Shown here: piece after piece, positions 5,453 through 12,448 of the stretch
Layout of the letters: each line of letters opens with the position of its first letter
How positions within the stretch are numbered: position 1 is the first letter of the stretch
Source of the DNA: Chloroflexota bacterium
GTDB taxonomy: Bacteria; Chloroflexota; Anaerolineae; Promineifilales; Promineifilaceae
Assembly (NCBI GenBank): GCA_024223125.1
Contig: JAAEOP010000914.1
Coordinates: 1-19,814 of the forward strand
Reading direction: 5' to 3'
Length of the DNA: 19,814 nucleotides
Position numbers and translations under genes: made by a program
The notes under the pieces: model-generated
Database searches by the model: none
What the model saw: only the letters and a program-made list of their open reading frames with translations
What the model was told of the DNA's origin: nothing

Positions 5453-7579
5453 ATGAATCGTCGTATGGAATGGGGCTTGCTGCTTGTTGTTTTGCTATGT
5501 GCGGCCGCTTTGCGGATGACGGGTATAAATTGGGATGGATACTTTCATTATCATCCTGATGAACGGTATATTGCCTGGGTAGCGACGACGATTGAACGGC
5601 CGACTTCTCTCCAAACAGCGCTTAACCCTAACCAATCACCTTTTAATCCTTACTATTGGCCGCCAGATGCTGTCAGTGAAGGGATTGTTGTCCTTCAGAA
5701 TGAACGGCGGGATTTTGCCTATGGACATGTGCCCTTGTATTTGGGTGTGTTGGCGACTCGCTTTATGGAATGGCTTGGCCCGATATTCGGCCCTGGTCTG
5801 CCGGATAGCTGGCTGCTAACCCAAGATTTACTGAACCAACAGGGGGCGATTGAATTTCGGCATTTAACGGCCGTCGCCCGAACCCTGACTGCGTTATTTG
5901 ATGTCGGCACGGTCTTTTTGGTTTATTTGTTGGGCAAGCGAGTGTATGACGGCCGTGTGGGACTACTGGCGGCCGCTTTTCTAGCCCTGAACGTTATGCA
6001 CATCCAATTGTCCCACTTCTTTATCTCAGACACATATTTGACGTTTTTTGTGGTCGCGGCCATCTTGAGCATGGTGGCATGTGGCAAGTTTGCAAGTTTG
6101 CAAGTGGCGAGTGGCAAGTGGCAAATAACAAGTGGTAACAGTTTACGGATTACGGATTACGGATTACGTTTCACGTTTTTCGTTTTCCTCGCGGCCGTAT
6201 TTACCGGACTGGCAATCGGGTCAAAATTTGCGGCCGTACTACTGCTGCTGCCGTTAGGGTTGACAATTTATATGACGGGGGGGGAGAGATGGGGGCGGTG
6301 GTTGGGTGCGGCCGTTGCTATTTCCTTTCTCATCTTTTTTATTACCAATCCATTTGCCGTATTAGATTTAAGTTGTGAGGTGATTACGCCGGCTGTCCAC
6401 ATTGGGCCGGTTGCCAGTCCGGCTTTAAATTGGCGATCCTGCTATTTGGAAAATATTGCCAAGCAAGCGGCTATGGTGCGCGGCAGTTCCGATGTGGCCT
6501 TTACACGGCAGTACATCGGCACGCTGCCTTATCTTTACTACATTGAAATGCAGCTTCGTTGGGGGATGGGTTGGCTTTTGGGGTTGGCTGCTTTTGCCGG
6601 GTTTGGCTGGGCAATTTGGCAGGGGTTTAAGCCAATTTGGGGTTGGTTAAGAAAATGGGAGATTAGAGAACCTGTCCTGAGCTTATCGAAGGATTGGAGA
6701 TTGGAGATTGGGCGTGTATTGTCTAATCTCCAATCCCCAATCTCCAATCTCCCCTTATATATTCTCCTTGCCTGGACACTCCCCTACTTCCTTTCCACCG
6801 GTAACTTTCATGTGAAGTTTATGCGTTATATGCAGCCCCTGGTCCCGTTTCTGATGATTTATGCGGCCGCACTGCTGCTAAGTTTGGGTTGGAAATGGGT
6901 GCGGCGGGGGTTGGTTACGGCCGTGCTACTCTTCACCATCCTCTACGCCCTCAGTTTTGTCAATATGTACCGGCAGCCCCATCCCTGGATTTTGGGTTCC
7001 CAATGGATATTTGCCAACACCCCGCCTGGCACACTGATTCTGAGTGAGCAATGGGACGATTCACTCCCTTCCACGATGTTGGTCAATGGGGAACCCCGTC
7101 GCCGAGGCGAATATCGCAATGAGGAACTGACCTGGCTGACGGGGGCGGACGGCGCAGATAACGAAGCCAAGCTAGACCGAAATCTGGAACGATTGGCGAA
7201 AGCGGATTATCTAACCATCATGTCGAATCGTATTTATGGGGTCACGCCTCGCTTGGATGAGCGATACCCACTTTCCGGCCAATATCACCAGCTTCTATTT
7301 GCTGGCGCATTGGGTTATGAAACTGTGTACCTGACAACCCGAATGCCTAACCTGGGGGGCATTTCACTTTATGCAGATCGCTTTGATGGGTCTGGCTTAC
7401 AGCCGTTGCCAGCCATAACTGAACTGCTTGATGACCGATCTACCCTTAACCTCGGCCGTGCCGACGAAAGCTTTACAGTTTATGACCAACCTTTGCTTAT
7501 CATTTTCCAGAATAGTGGCCAATTATCGGCCGCAGAGATGAAGGCGAAGTTTACCATTGCAGAGCCACCTGAAAACTAA
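5453..7579 (+). CDS. GT-C type membrane glycosyltransferase (GT39/ArnT-like)
   Basis: This encodes 708 residues from the ATG at 5453 (MNRRMEWGLLLVVLL); a TTG at 5441 is also in frame. The protein has an N-terminal transmembrane helix followed by WDGYFHYHPDER, the acidic first-loop motif of polyprenyl-phosphate-dependent GT-C enzymes (D36, E37 likely catalytic region). About ten more hydrophobic segments follow (for example GRVGLLAAAFLALNVMHIQLSHFFISD, LAAVFTGLAIGSKFAAVLLLLPLGL, RYMQPLVPFLMIYAAALLL). The C-terminal 200 residues form a soluble extracytoplasmic domain (FANTPPGTLILSEQWDDSLP). Such enzymes transfer a sugar from a lipid carrier to a cell-surface lipid, glycan or protein; the substrate cannot be read here. 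Two stretches, residues about 210-240 and about 402-434, are encoded by dispersed repeats inserted in frame. It stands alone between rplY and the kinase gene. Confidence 0.8.
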   Translation: MNRRMEWGLLLVVLLCAAALRMTGINWDGYFHYHPDERYIAWVATTIERPTSLQTALNPNQSPFNPYYWPPDAVSEGIVVLQNERRDFAYGHVPLYLGVLATRFMEWLGPIFGPGLPDSWLLTQDLLNQQGAIEFRHLTAVARTLTALFDVGTVFLVYLLGKRVYDGRVGLLAAAFLALNVMHIQLSHFFISDTYLTFFVVAAILSMVACGKFASLQVASGKWQITSGNSLRITDYGLRFTFFVFLAAVFTGLAIGSKFAAVLLLLPLGLTIYMTGGERWGRWLGAAVAISFLIFFITNPFAVLDLSCEVITPAVHIGPVASPALNWRSCYLENIAKQAAMVRGSSDVAFTRQYIGTLPYLYYIEMQLRWGMGWLLGLAAFAGFGWAIWQGFKPIWGWLRKWEIREPVLSLSKDWRLEIGRVLSNLQSPISNLPLYILLAWTLPYFLSTGNFHVKFMRYMQPLVPFLMIYAAALLLSLGWKWVRRGLVTAVLLFTILYALSFVNMYRQPHPWILGSQWIFANTPPGTLILSEQWDDSLPSTMLVNGEPRRRGEYRNEELTWLTGADGADNEAKLDRNLERLAKADYLTIMSNRIYGVTPRLDERYPLSGQYHQLLFAGALGYETVYLTTRMPNLGGISLYADRFDGSGLQPLPAITELLDDRSTLNLGRADESFTVYDQPLLIIFQNSGQLSAAEMKAKFTIAEPPEN
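6081..6180. repeat. Two dispersed repeats inserted in frame in the glycosyltransferase gene
   Basis: Positions 6081-6135 carry GTGGCAAGTTTGCAAGTTTG and following variants, the same family as at 3907-4001 and 13566-13592. Positions 6144-6180 carry TTACGGA tandem copies running into GTTTCACGTTTTTCGTTTTC, a second low-complexity repeat type. Together they encode ACGKFASLQVASGKWQ and LRITDYGLRFTFF between two hydrophobic helices, without breaking the frame. Confidence 0.75.
6657..6752. repeat. Composite dispersed repeat with a 17-bp inverted repeat, in frame in the glycosyltransferase gene
   Basis: CTGTCCTGAGCTTATCGAAG at 6672-6691 belongs to a repeat type seen in many environmental bacterial genomes, often translated as PVLSLSKD, as it is here. 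Directly after it, GGAGATTGGAGATTGGG (6696-6712) and its exact reverse complement (6736-6752) form a 17-bp inverted repeat around a 23-base loop. A related GGAGATTG array lies at 16224-16245. The reading frame stays open across the element. Confidence 0.8.
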
Positions 7580-7634
7580 TTTTCTCCGAATGCTTTTGGG
7601 AGCTACGGCCGTTTCAAAACACCTCCGAGTCTCA

Positions 7635-7643
7635 TGTTATAAT
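7635..7643 (+). promoter_or_regulatory. Extended -10 promoter of the histidine kinase gene
   Basis: TGT TATAAT is a perfect -10 hexamer with a TGn extension. Transcription should start near 7650, after the upstream in-frame ATG at 7645, which supports the ATG at 7672 as the real start. No convincing -35 box is seen, consistent with an extended -10 promoter. Confidence 0.65.
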
Positions 7644-7671
7644 TATGCAAGCTGGTAACGGAGGGCATATT

Positions 7672-10545
7672 ATGGATGAACCAAGCATCAATCATGAATT
7701 CCCCTTTTCCCTTCTGAACGATGAGACTGCCTGGAAGCTTATTGAAGCGCTGGGGCAGGGTGTAACGCTTGCGGATGAGGACGACCGTTTTATTTACGTT
7801 AACCCTGCCTTCGCCCGCATGATCGGCCGTTCACCCGCTGATATATTGGGTAAAGTTCCCGCAGACATCATCCATCCTGACGACTTGCCCATATTGTTGG
7901 AAGCACGTCAAAGACGACGGGTTGAACAGACATCAACTTACGACATACGCTTGATGTGTGCCGATAACAGTATTGTCTATGTTCACGTCACAAGTGTGTT
8001 GAAATGGCATGATGGCAAAAAGTTTGGGAGCCTGACAGTTGTCACTGATATAACCGAACGCAAGCAAGCAGAACAATTAGTCCGCCAAAGCGAGATGCAA
8101 TATCAGACGTTATTAGCCACTGCTCAACGTCAGGCACAGGAAATGACCTTGCTAGACAAAGTACGAACGACACTAGCCCAGGAGCTAGATTTGGATGCAG
8201 TTATCCGTACAGTGGTAGAGGCTATTGCGGCCACATTTGGTTACACGCTGGTTAGTCTTTATCTGCTGCAAGATGACCGCTTAATTTTGCAGCATCAGGT
8301 TGGTTATTCGGGCATCATTACGGAAATTCCTATAACAAAGGGGGTTATGGGCCGTGTTGCCCGCTCTGGAAAGCCGGTTTTACTTAAAGATGCTGACTCC
8401 GATCCTGATTTTTTAGATGCAATCAAGGGGATTGTTTCTGAGGTTTGTGTCCCTTTGATTGATCAGGATGAGGTGGTGGGCACGTTAAATGTAGAAAGCA
8501 GCCATAACCAAATCCTCGGCGAAGCCGATTTATCTTTAATGATGGCCTTGAGTAAACATATCAATATTGCCATTCATCGGGCTAGATTGTATGCCGATAT
8601 GCAGCGAAGTCAGGCACAATTACAAGCTGTTATTACCAATGCGCCCATTGTGTTGTGGGCAGTAGATAAGGAGGGCGAATTTACCCTTTCAACTGGTAAG
8701 GGATTGGAGGGATTAGGGCTTAAACCTGGCGAGCTTGTGGGGTATTCTGTGTTTGATGCTTTTGGTTCGCTGCTGCCGGAATTGACAAGGATTTTTGAAC
8801 GCGCTCTGACTGGTGAAGAAGTAGAAAAGACCTTAGAGATCGCGGGGACGATCTTTACGACCCGACATGTGCCCTTCCTTAATGAGGCCGGCGAAGTTGC
8901 CGGCGTAACCGGAGTTGCCCTGGACGTGACAGATCAGGTAAGGGCGGAGGAATCTTTACGTGCCAGCGAAGAACGATACCGTCTGTTGGTCAACAGTGTT
9001 AGTGATGTCATTTTCCAGACAAATATTGATAGCGAATGGACATATCTCAATAAGGTGTGGACAGATATAACAGGCTTTTCTCTGGCAGAAAGTCTAAATG
9101 AAAAACTGTTGACTTTTGTCCATCCTGATGACCGGGATAAGAACACGGCCGCTTTCTTGTCGCTCATTGAAAAAAGGAAGGATTTTTGTTATTGTGAGAT
9201 TCGATTTCTGACAAAAGAGGGCGGTTACCGTTGGCTGGAAATTCACGCCCGGCGTATTGAAGAGGCCAACGGCCGTATCTTGGGCGCTTCTGGTTTGCTG
9301 CGGGATATGACAGAACGTAAGCAGTACGAATCTGAAGTGGAGAGTTTTGCGGCCGTTTCCCGTGCCCTACGCCAGGTCAATACGTCTGACCAAATAATTC
9401 CCATCATCCTGGATGAGGCCGTTAATTTACTGCAAGCTCGTGGCGCCATGTTCGTAGCCCATTCGGTTGAAAATAATAAGAAGATTGAAGTAGCCGAGGG
9501 TAAATGGCAGGTATTGGCCAGTCAATTGCTGCCCTTGTCGGAAGACGTTGTGGCATTTACGGCCGTGAATGACAACATTTATCTGAACGATGATATAAGG
9601 AGTAGTTGGCCGCCAATGCAGGCAGCCCGCCTTCATCCCTGTTACGCTGTCATAGCCGTGCCCGTTATCAGTAAAGAGGTGGTAAAGGGTGTTATCTGGG
9701 TCGGCCGTCAGCAGCCATTTTCTGATATTGAAGGACGGACTTTGAAAACCATTGCCGAAATTACGGCCGTTGCCTTGGAGCGTACCCAAATTCGAGAGAC
9801 ATTAGAACAACAGGTCACTGAGCGAACCCAGGCATTGGTAGCCGCCAACGTACAATTACGAGAACTCGACCAACTCAAAGTCAAATTCATTAACGATGTG
9901 TCCCATGAACTGCGGACACCGGCTACCGCTATCACCCTGTACCTGGATTTATTGACTCGTGGCGCTGACAATAAACGGGACGCCTATCTGGAAGCCTTGA
10001 GAGCCAACAGCCAACGGCTGAACGAAATCATAGAAAGCATTCTGCAATTTTCTGATTTGACTAAAGCGGCCGCAGCCCATAAACCATCTGCGCTACAATT
10101 AAACGAAATTACGGCCGATGTGGTTAACCAATATCGTGTCTTGGCAAAAGAGGCTGATCTACGCTTAATGTTTTCCCCAAACCCTGAATTGCCGTCTGTT
10201 TTGGGTATTCCCAGGCTGCTTTTTCAGGCCATAGGTTATTTGGTAGATAATGCTATCAAATATACGTTCACTGGTTCTGTCACCGTCAGTACACATCATC
10301 ATGAAAACAAGCCAATGATCGGCGTTCAAATAAAAGATACAGGGATTGGCATTGAATCAGATGAGTTGGAGAAGGTGTTCAAACGTTTCTATCGGGGACG
10401 GCAGGTTAGCCAGTTAACCATACCGGGGGCTGGTTTGGGATTGCCATTGGCGCAACAAATAGCCATTCAACACAAAGGCCAAATTAAAATTGAAAGCAAG
10501 CCAAGTAGAGGAACGGCCGTCTGGCTGTGGCTGCCAATGTATTAA
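7672..10545 (+). CDS. Soluble hybrid-sensing histidine kinase: PAS-GAF-PAS-PAS-GAF-HisKA-HATPase
   Basis: This encodes 957 residues from the ATG at 7672, with GGAGGG 6 bases upstream. No signal peptide or transmembrane helix is present, so sensing is cytoplasmic. Order of domains: PAS (about 10-128, ending DITERKQAEQL), GAF (157-310), PAS (317-430), PAS (433-556, with WTYLNKVWTDITGFS and HPDDR, ending DMTERKQYE), GAF (559-709), a short coiled linker, HisKA (731-800) with the phospho-acceptor H745 in DVSHELRTP, and HATPase (843-955). The HATPase has the N box with N860 (DNAIKYT), G1 DTGIGI, an F box KRFYRG and G2 GAGLGLP. All catalytic motifs are intact, so it should autophosphorylate. There is no receiver domain and no response regulator beside it, so it is an orphan kinase whose partner lies elsewhere. 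Ligands of the PAS and GAF domains cannot be told; no heme or chromophore cysteine is evident. The gene holds four exact ACGGCCGT copies. Confidence 0.93.
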   Translation: MDEPSINHEFPFSLLNDETAWKLIEALGQGVTLADEDDRFIYVNPAFARMIGRSPADILGKVPADIIHPDDLPILLEARQRRRVEQTSTYDIRLMCADNSIVYVHVTSVLKWHDGKKFGSLTVVTDITERKQAEQLVRQSEMQYQTLLATAQRQAQEMTLLDKVRTTLAQELDLDAVIRTVVEAIAATFGYTLVSLYLLQDDRLILQHQVGYSGIITEIPITKGVMGRVARSGKPVLLKDADSDPDFLDAIKGIVSEVCVPLIDQDEVVGTLNVESSHNQILGEADLSLMMALSKHINIAIHRARLYADMQRSQAQLQAVITNAPIVLWAVDKEGEFTLSTGKGLEGLGLKPGELVGYSVFDAFGSLLPELTRIFERALTGEEVEKTLEIAGTIFTTRHVPFLNEAGEVAGVTGVALDVTDQVRAEESLRASEERYRLLVNSVSDVIFQTNIDSEWTYLNKVWTDITGFSLAESLNEKLLTFVHPDDRDKNTAAFLSLIEKRKDFCYCEIRFLTKEGGYRWLEIHARRIEEANGRILGASGLLRDMTERKQYESEVESFAAVSRALRQVNTSDQIIPIILDEAVNLLQARGAMFVAHSVENNKKIEVAEGKWQVLASQLLPLSEDVVAFTAVNDNIYLNDDIRSSWPPMQAARLHPCYAVIAVPVISKEVVKGVIWVGRQQPFSDIEGRTLKTIAEITAVALERTQIRETLEQQVTERTQALVAANVQLRELDQLKVKFINDVSHELRTPATAITLYLDLLTRGADNKRDAYLEALRANSQRLNEIIESILQFSDLTKAAAAHKPSALQLNEITADVVNQYRVLAKEADLRLMFSPNPELPSVLGIPRLLFQAIGYLVDNAIKYTFTGSVTVSTHHHENKPMIGVQIKDTGIGIESDELEKVFKRFYRGRQVSQLTIPGAGLGLPLAQQIAIQHKGQIKIESKPSRGTAVWLWLPMY

Positions 10546-10577
10546 ACCTGAATCTGTAGCAGCGGCAAAAGGTTTAA
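10542..10577. promoter_or_regulatory. Inverted repeat between the kinase stop and the AbrB-like gene start (possible operator)
   Basis: TTAAACCT (10542-10549) and AGGTTTAA (10570-10577) are perfect 8-bp inverted arms separated by 20 bases. The left arm contains the kinase stop codon and the right arm ends one base before the TTG at 10579. No T tract follows, so it does not look like a terminator. The position suits an autoregulatory site for the AbrB-like protein, but this is inference. Confidence 0.4.
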
Positions 10578-10578
10578 C

Positions 10579-10890
10579 TTGGAGCGATTGCATGATGGAA
10601 AAATAAGACAGGTTATTAACGATGATGGCCTTCAAATCCCTTTACCTCTGATTGAGCATTACAGCTTACAGCCAGGGGTGCGGGTTATTTTAGAACTCGA
10701 TCAACAAGGTATTCGCATTGTGCCGGCGCTGCCAGATGACCACGATATTGAAAATGTTGCCCTGCGTTATCTGCTTATTAATCTGGGAGATGCAACTCAG
10801 GTACAAAATGAGTATGCTATAATTTGCCAGAACATAAAGCAAAGACATTGTTTAGGAGAAAATCATGGCAACTATTCAAATCAACGCTGA
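10579..10890 (+). CDS. AbrB/SpoVT-like small DNA-binding protein
   Basis: The 103-residue frame starts at a TTG (10579) with AAAGG 7 bases upstream; a second TTG at 10588 is a weaker choice and there is no in-frame ATG. Residues 10-50 (KIRQVINDDGLQIPLPLIEHYSLQPGVRVILELDQQGIRIVPAL) match the swapped-hairpin AbrB fold: a beta strand, a helix entered at IPLPLIEHY, then GxxVxLEL and GIRIVP strands. This family includes MazE/VapB antitoxins and global regulators, which bind DNA as dimers. The C-terminal half (ENVALRYLLINLGDATQV) is helical, and its last residues overlap the next gene by 26 bases. It lies 33 bases after the kinase gene and leads a trio with the helical and HNH proteins. It could be the regulator or antitoxin-like partner of that set. 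The start codon is the least certain point. Confidence 0.6.
   Translation: MERLHDGKIRQVINDDGLQIPLPLIEHYSLQPGVRVILELDQQGIRIVPALPDDHDIENVALRYLLINLGDATQVQNEYAIICQNIKQRHCLGENHGNYSNQR
10815..10823 (+). promoter_or_regulatory. Extended -10 promoter inside the AbrB-like gene
   Basis: TGC TATAAT is a perfect extended -10 element located within the 3' part of the AbrB-like frame. It would start a transcript near 10830, about 35 bases before the ATG of the next gene. It could express the helical and HNH genes without the AbrB-like gene. The expected -35 position (ACTCAG) is poor. Confidence 0.55.
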
Positions 10891-11266
10891 ATTAACGCTG
10901 GACAAAATTCTGGAAGCAGTCAAGCAGTTCAGCCCGGTGGAACTAGAAGAATTCACCATGCAGGTCAATCTCATTCGTGCCCGCCGGGTGGCCCCTACAT
11001 TATCCCCAAGGGAATCGGAATTGTTGCCAAAAATCAATGCAGGGCTACCGGCCGAAATATGGTCACGATACGATGAATTGAGCCAGCTTCAGAACAACGA
11101 GACTTTATCGCTGGAGGGTGAAGCAGAATTATACGATTTAGTAAACCAGATCGAGACAGTCGAGGCCCAACGCATTCAATATCTGGCTGAACTGGCGCAA
11201 CTGCGCGGGCAAACTGTACGAGAATTGATGGACGACCTGGAAATTAAGCCGCGTAACTATGCCTGA
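10865..11266 (+). CDS. Small helical protein paired with an HNH endonuclease
   Basis: This encodes 133 residues from the ATG at 10865, with TTAGGAGAAAATC giving a strong ribosome binding site. The composition is helical and charged: MATIQINAELTLDKILEAVKQ, SPVELEEFTMQVNLIRARR, SPRESELLPKINAGLP, WSRYDELSQLQ and VEAQRIQYLAELAQLRGQTVRELMDDL suggest five to six helices with a long C-terminal coil. I see no catalytic motif, signal peptide or membrane segment. From memory, proteins of this look occur beside small HNH endonuclease genes in Chloroflexota and Cyanobacteria, and the present gene overlaps the HNH gene by 8 bases, so the two products are probably made together in similar amounts. A role as partner, inhibitor or DNA-targeting subunit of the nuclease is possible; nothing here decides between these. 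Function unassigned. Confidence 0.75.
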   Translation: MATIQINAELTLDKILEAVKQFSPVELEEFTMQVNLIRARRVAPTLSPRESELLPKINAGLPAEIWSRYDELSQLQNNETLSLEGEAELYDLVNQIETVEAQRIQYLAELAQLRGQTVRELMDDLEIKPRNYA

Positions 11267-11693
11267 TCGTCGTGTAACGCCAACCCAACGAATCCAGATT
11301 GCCGAAAGAGCCGACAACCGTTGCGAATATTGCCAGACGCCAGATGCTTTTGCCATCCATACCTACAACGTCGAACATATTATTCCGCGCGTCAAAGATG
11401 GACAAACCATCCTGTCCAATCTGGCGTATTCCTGTTCCGGGTGTAACAGCTTAAAACACACAAAAACAGCCGGAAATGATCCCATTACCAATGAGATTGC
11501 ACCTCTTTACAACCCACGGCAAGATCGCTGGTCAGAGCATTTTGCCTGGAAAGACAACCTGTTGCAGATTGTTGGCTTAACGGCGACAGGTCGGACCACC
11601 ATTGCAGCGATCCAATTGAACCGACCTGGCCTGATGAATTTGCGACGAGCTTTGCTCGCCATCTCAGAACATCCAGCCACGGAAACTGAATGA
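11259..11693 (+). CDS. HNH endonuclease
   Basis: The protein has 144 residues, starting with an ATG at 11259 inside the end of the preceding gene. The HNH core is complete: C22 and C25 (RCEYC), E39-H40 in VEHIIPR, N54 in ILSNLAYSC, C59 and C62 in CSGCN, and H67 in KHTKT. The four cysteines should bind a structural zinc, and H40 with N54 and H67 form the metal-dependent nicking or cutting centre. The C-terminal half (LYNPRQDRWSEHFAW, GLTATGRTTIAAIQLNRPGLMNLRRALL) is typical of a family of stand-alone bacterial HNH proteins. The tiny size and lack of a methylase, integrase or intron signature argue against a classical restriction system or homing nuclease. It is the third gene of the AbrB-like trio. 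DNA target and biological role unknown. Confidence 0.88.
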   Translation: MPDRRVTPTQRIQIAERADNRCEYCQTPDAFAIHTYNVEHIIPRVKDGQTILSNLAYSCSGCNSLKHTKTAGNDPITNEIAPLYNPRQDRWSEHFAWKDNLLQIVGLTATGRTTIAAIQLNRPGLMNLRRALLAISEHPATETE

Positions 11694-11729
11694 TGAAGAT
11701 GAAACCACTAGAAATGTATGCCCATAACC

Positions 11730-12334
11730 TTAATCACCCCGGTCATGGACGAAGACATCTGGGGCACCATGGGTACCGTCGCTGACCAGATTGCTGGCCT
11801 CAGAGAAGAAGGCCACGTAACGACCATCAGCTAGGGTGCCAATATATTGTTGAGGCATATTGTTAACGACATCCTTCCCATCGGCCTGATATGGATGAAT
11901 ACCATCTTTCAGATAAAGATACCGCTTGGCCAGTTCAGTACATTGCCATTCGTATTGCCCCACAGCGCCAGAGAAAAAATAAACCAACCGGACAGAAAAA
12001 AGCGGCCCACAGGCTACAAGACCATCATATGTTGCCCCAAGACGGAACGAGCCAGAATGGTTTCCAACGTTACAATCTCCAAACCACTAAACTCCCCAGG
12101 TATAAAAGGAGAGGTGATGGTGATGGGTACACCGTCTATGGGTAATAATGATTCCTGCCCCCAGGCGTAATGATAACAGGGAGGTGTAGCGAAGAATCAG
12201 TCATTTCCATACCTGTCAGGTTAGGCTGCTGGTTTAGGCGGCAAACCCACTGACAAGGGGATGAGAATGAGAAATAGCGTACAAATTATTGTGATGCTGA
12301 TGAGGACACGGCCGTATCTGGAACGATTCACCAT
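11730..12334 (-). pseudogene. Degraded chimeric remnant: signal peptide, CHAP-like fragment and propeller fragment
   Basis: An intact start is visible on the minus strand: AGGAGA 6 bases before an ATG at 12334, then a 37-residue secretory leader (MVNRSRYGRVLISITIICTL and more) that hits TAA at 12221. Coding-like sequence goes on in other frames: YAWGQESLLPIDGVPITITS (about 12170-12020), then an open stretch down to 11730. That last stretch contains GQYEWQCTELAKRYLYL and GKDVVNNMP, which resemble the cysteine-containing half of a CHAP amidohydrolase domain. It then switches abruptly to LADGRYVAFFSEASNLVSDG and DVFVHDR, a blade from a secreted beta-propeller family. The CHAP histidine half is absent. 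I read this as a once-secreted cell-wall hydrolase gene broken by at least two frameshifts and fused by deletion to the end of another gene. The rest of the gap (12335-12448) holds only promoter-like sequence. Confidence 0.6.
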
Positions 12335-12380
12335 TTCTGTCTCCTGTAGTGCGATGGTGTGGGATGATGCGTAAAAAACT

Positions 12381-12388
12381 TGTATAGT
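12381..12388 (+). promoter_or_regulatory. Possible -10 promoter of the MoCF gene
   Basis: TGTATAGT within AACTTGTATA gives a TATAGT hexamer about 60 bases before the ATG at 12449. The same AACTTGTATA string recurs at 19633-19642 ahead of the last gene. No clear -35 box. Confidence 0.35.
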
Positions 12389-12448
12389 TATGGGTATTGG
12401 CAGGCAACATTATATTCCTTAACCGGAGCGGCCGCAAAAGGGTTAACG

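Noticed and set aside
6144..6172. TTACGGA tandem units considered as a CRISPR or satellite array
   Set aside because: The units are 8 bases with no spacers and lie inside an open coding frame; they belong to a low-complexity dispersed repeat.
11694..11783. Short plus-strand frame (MKMKPLEMYAHN...) after the HNH gene
   Set aside because: It has about 30 residues, rich in His and Arg, runs antisense into the pseudogene, and has no homology I can recognise.
11847..12170. Two plus-strand frames over the pseudogene region
   Set aside because: They are antisense to the recognisable CHAP and propeller fragments and lack initiation signals.
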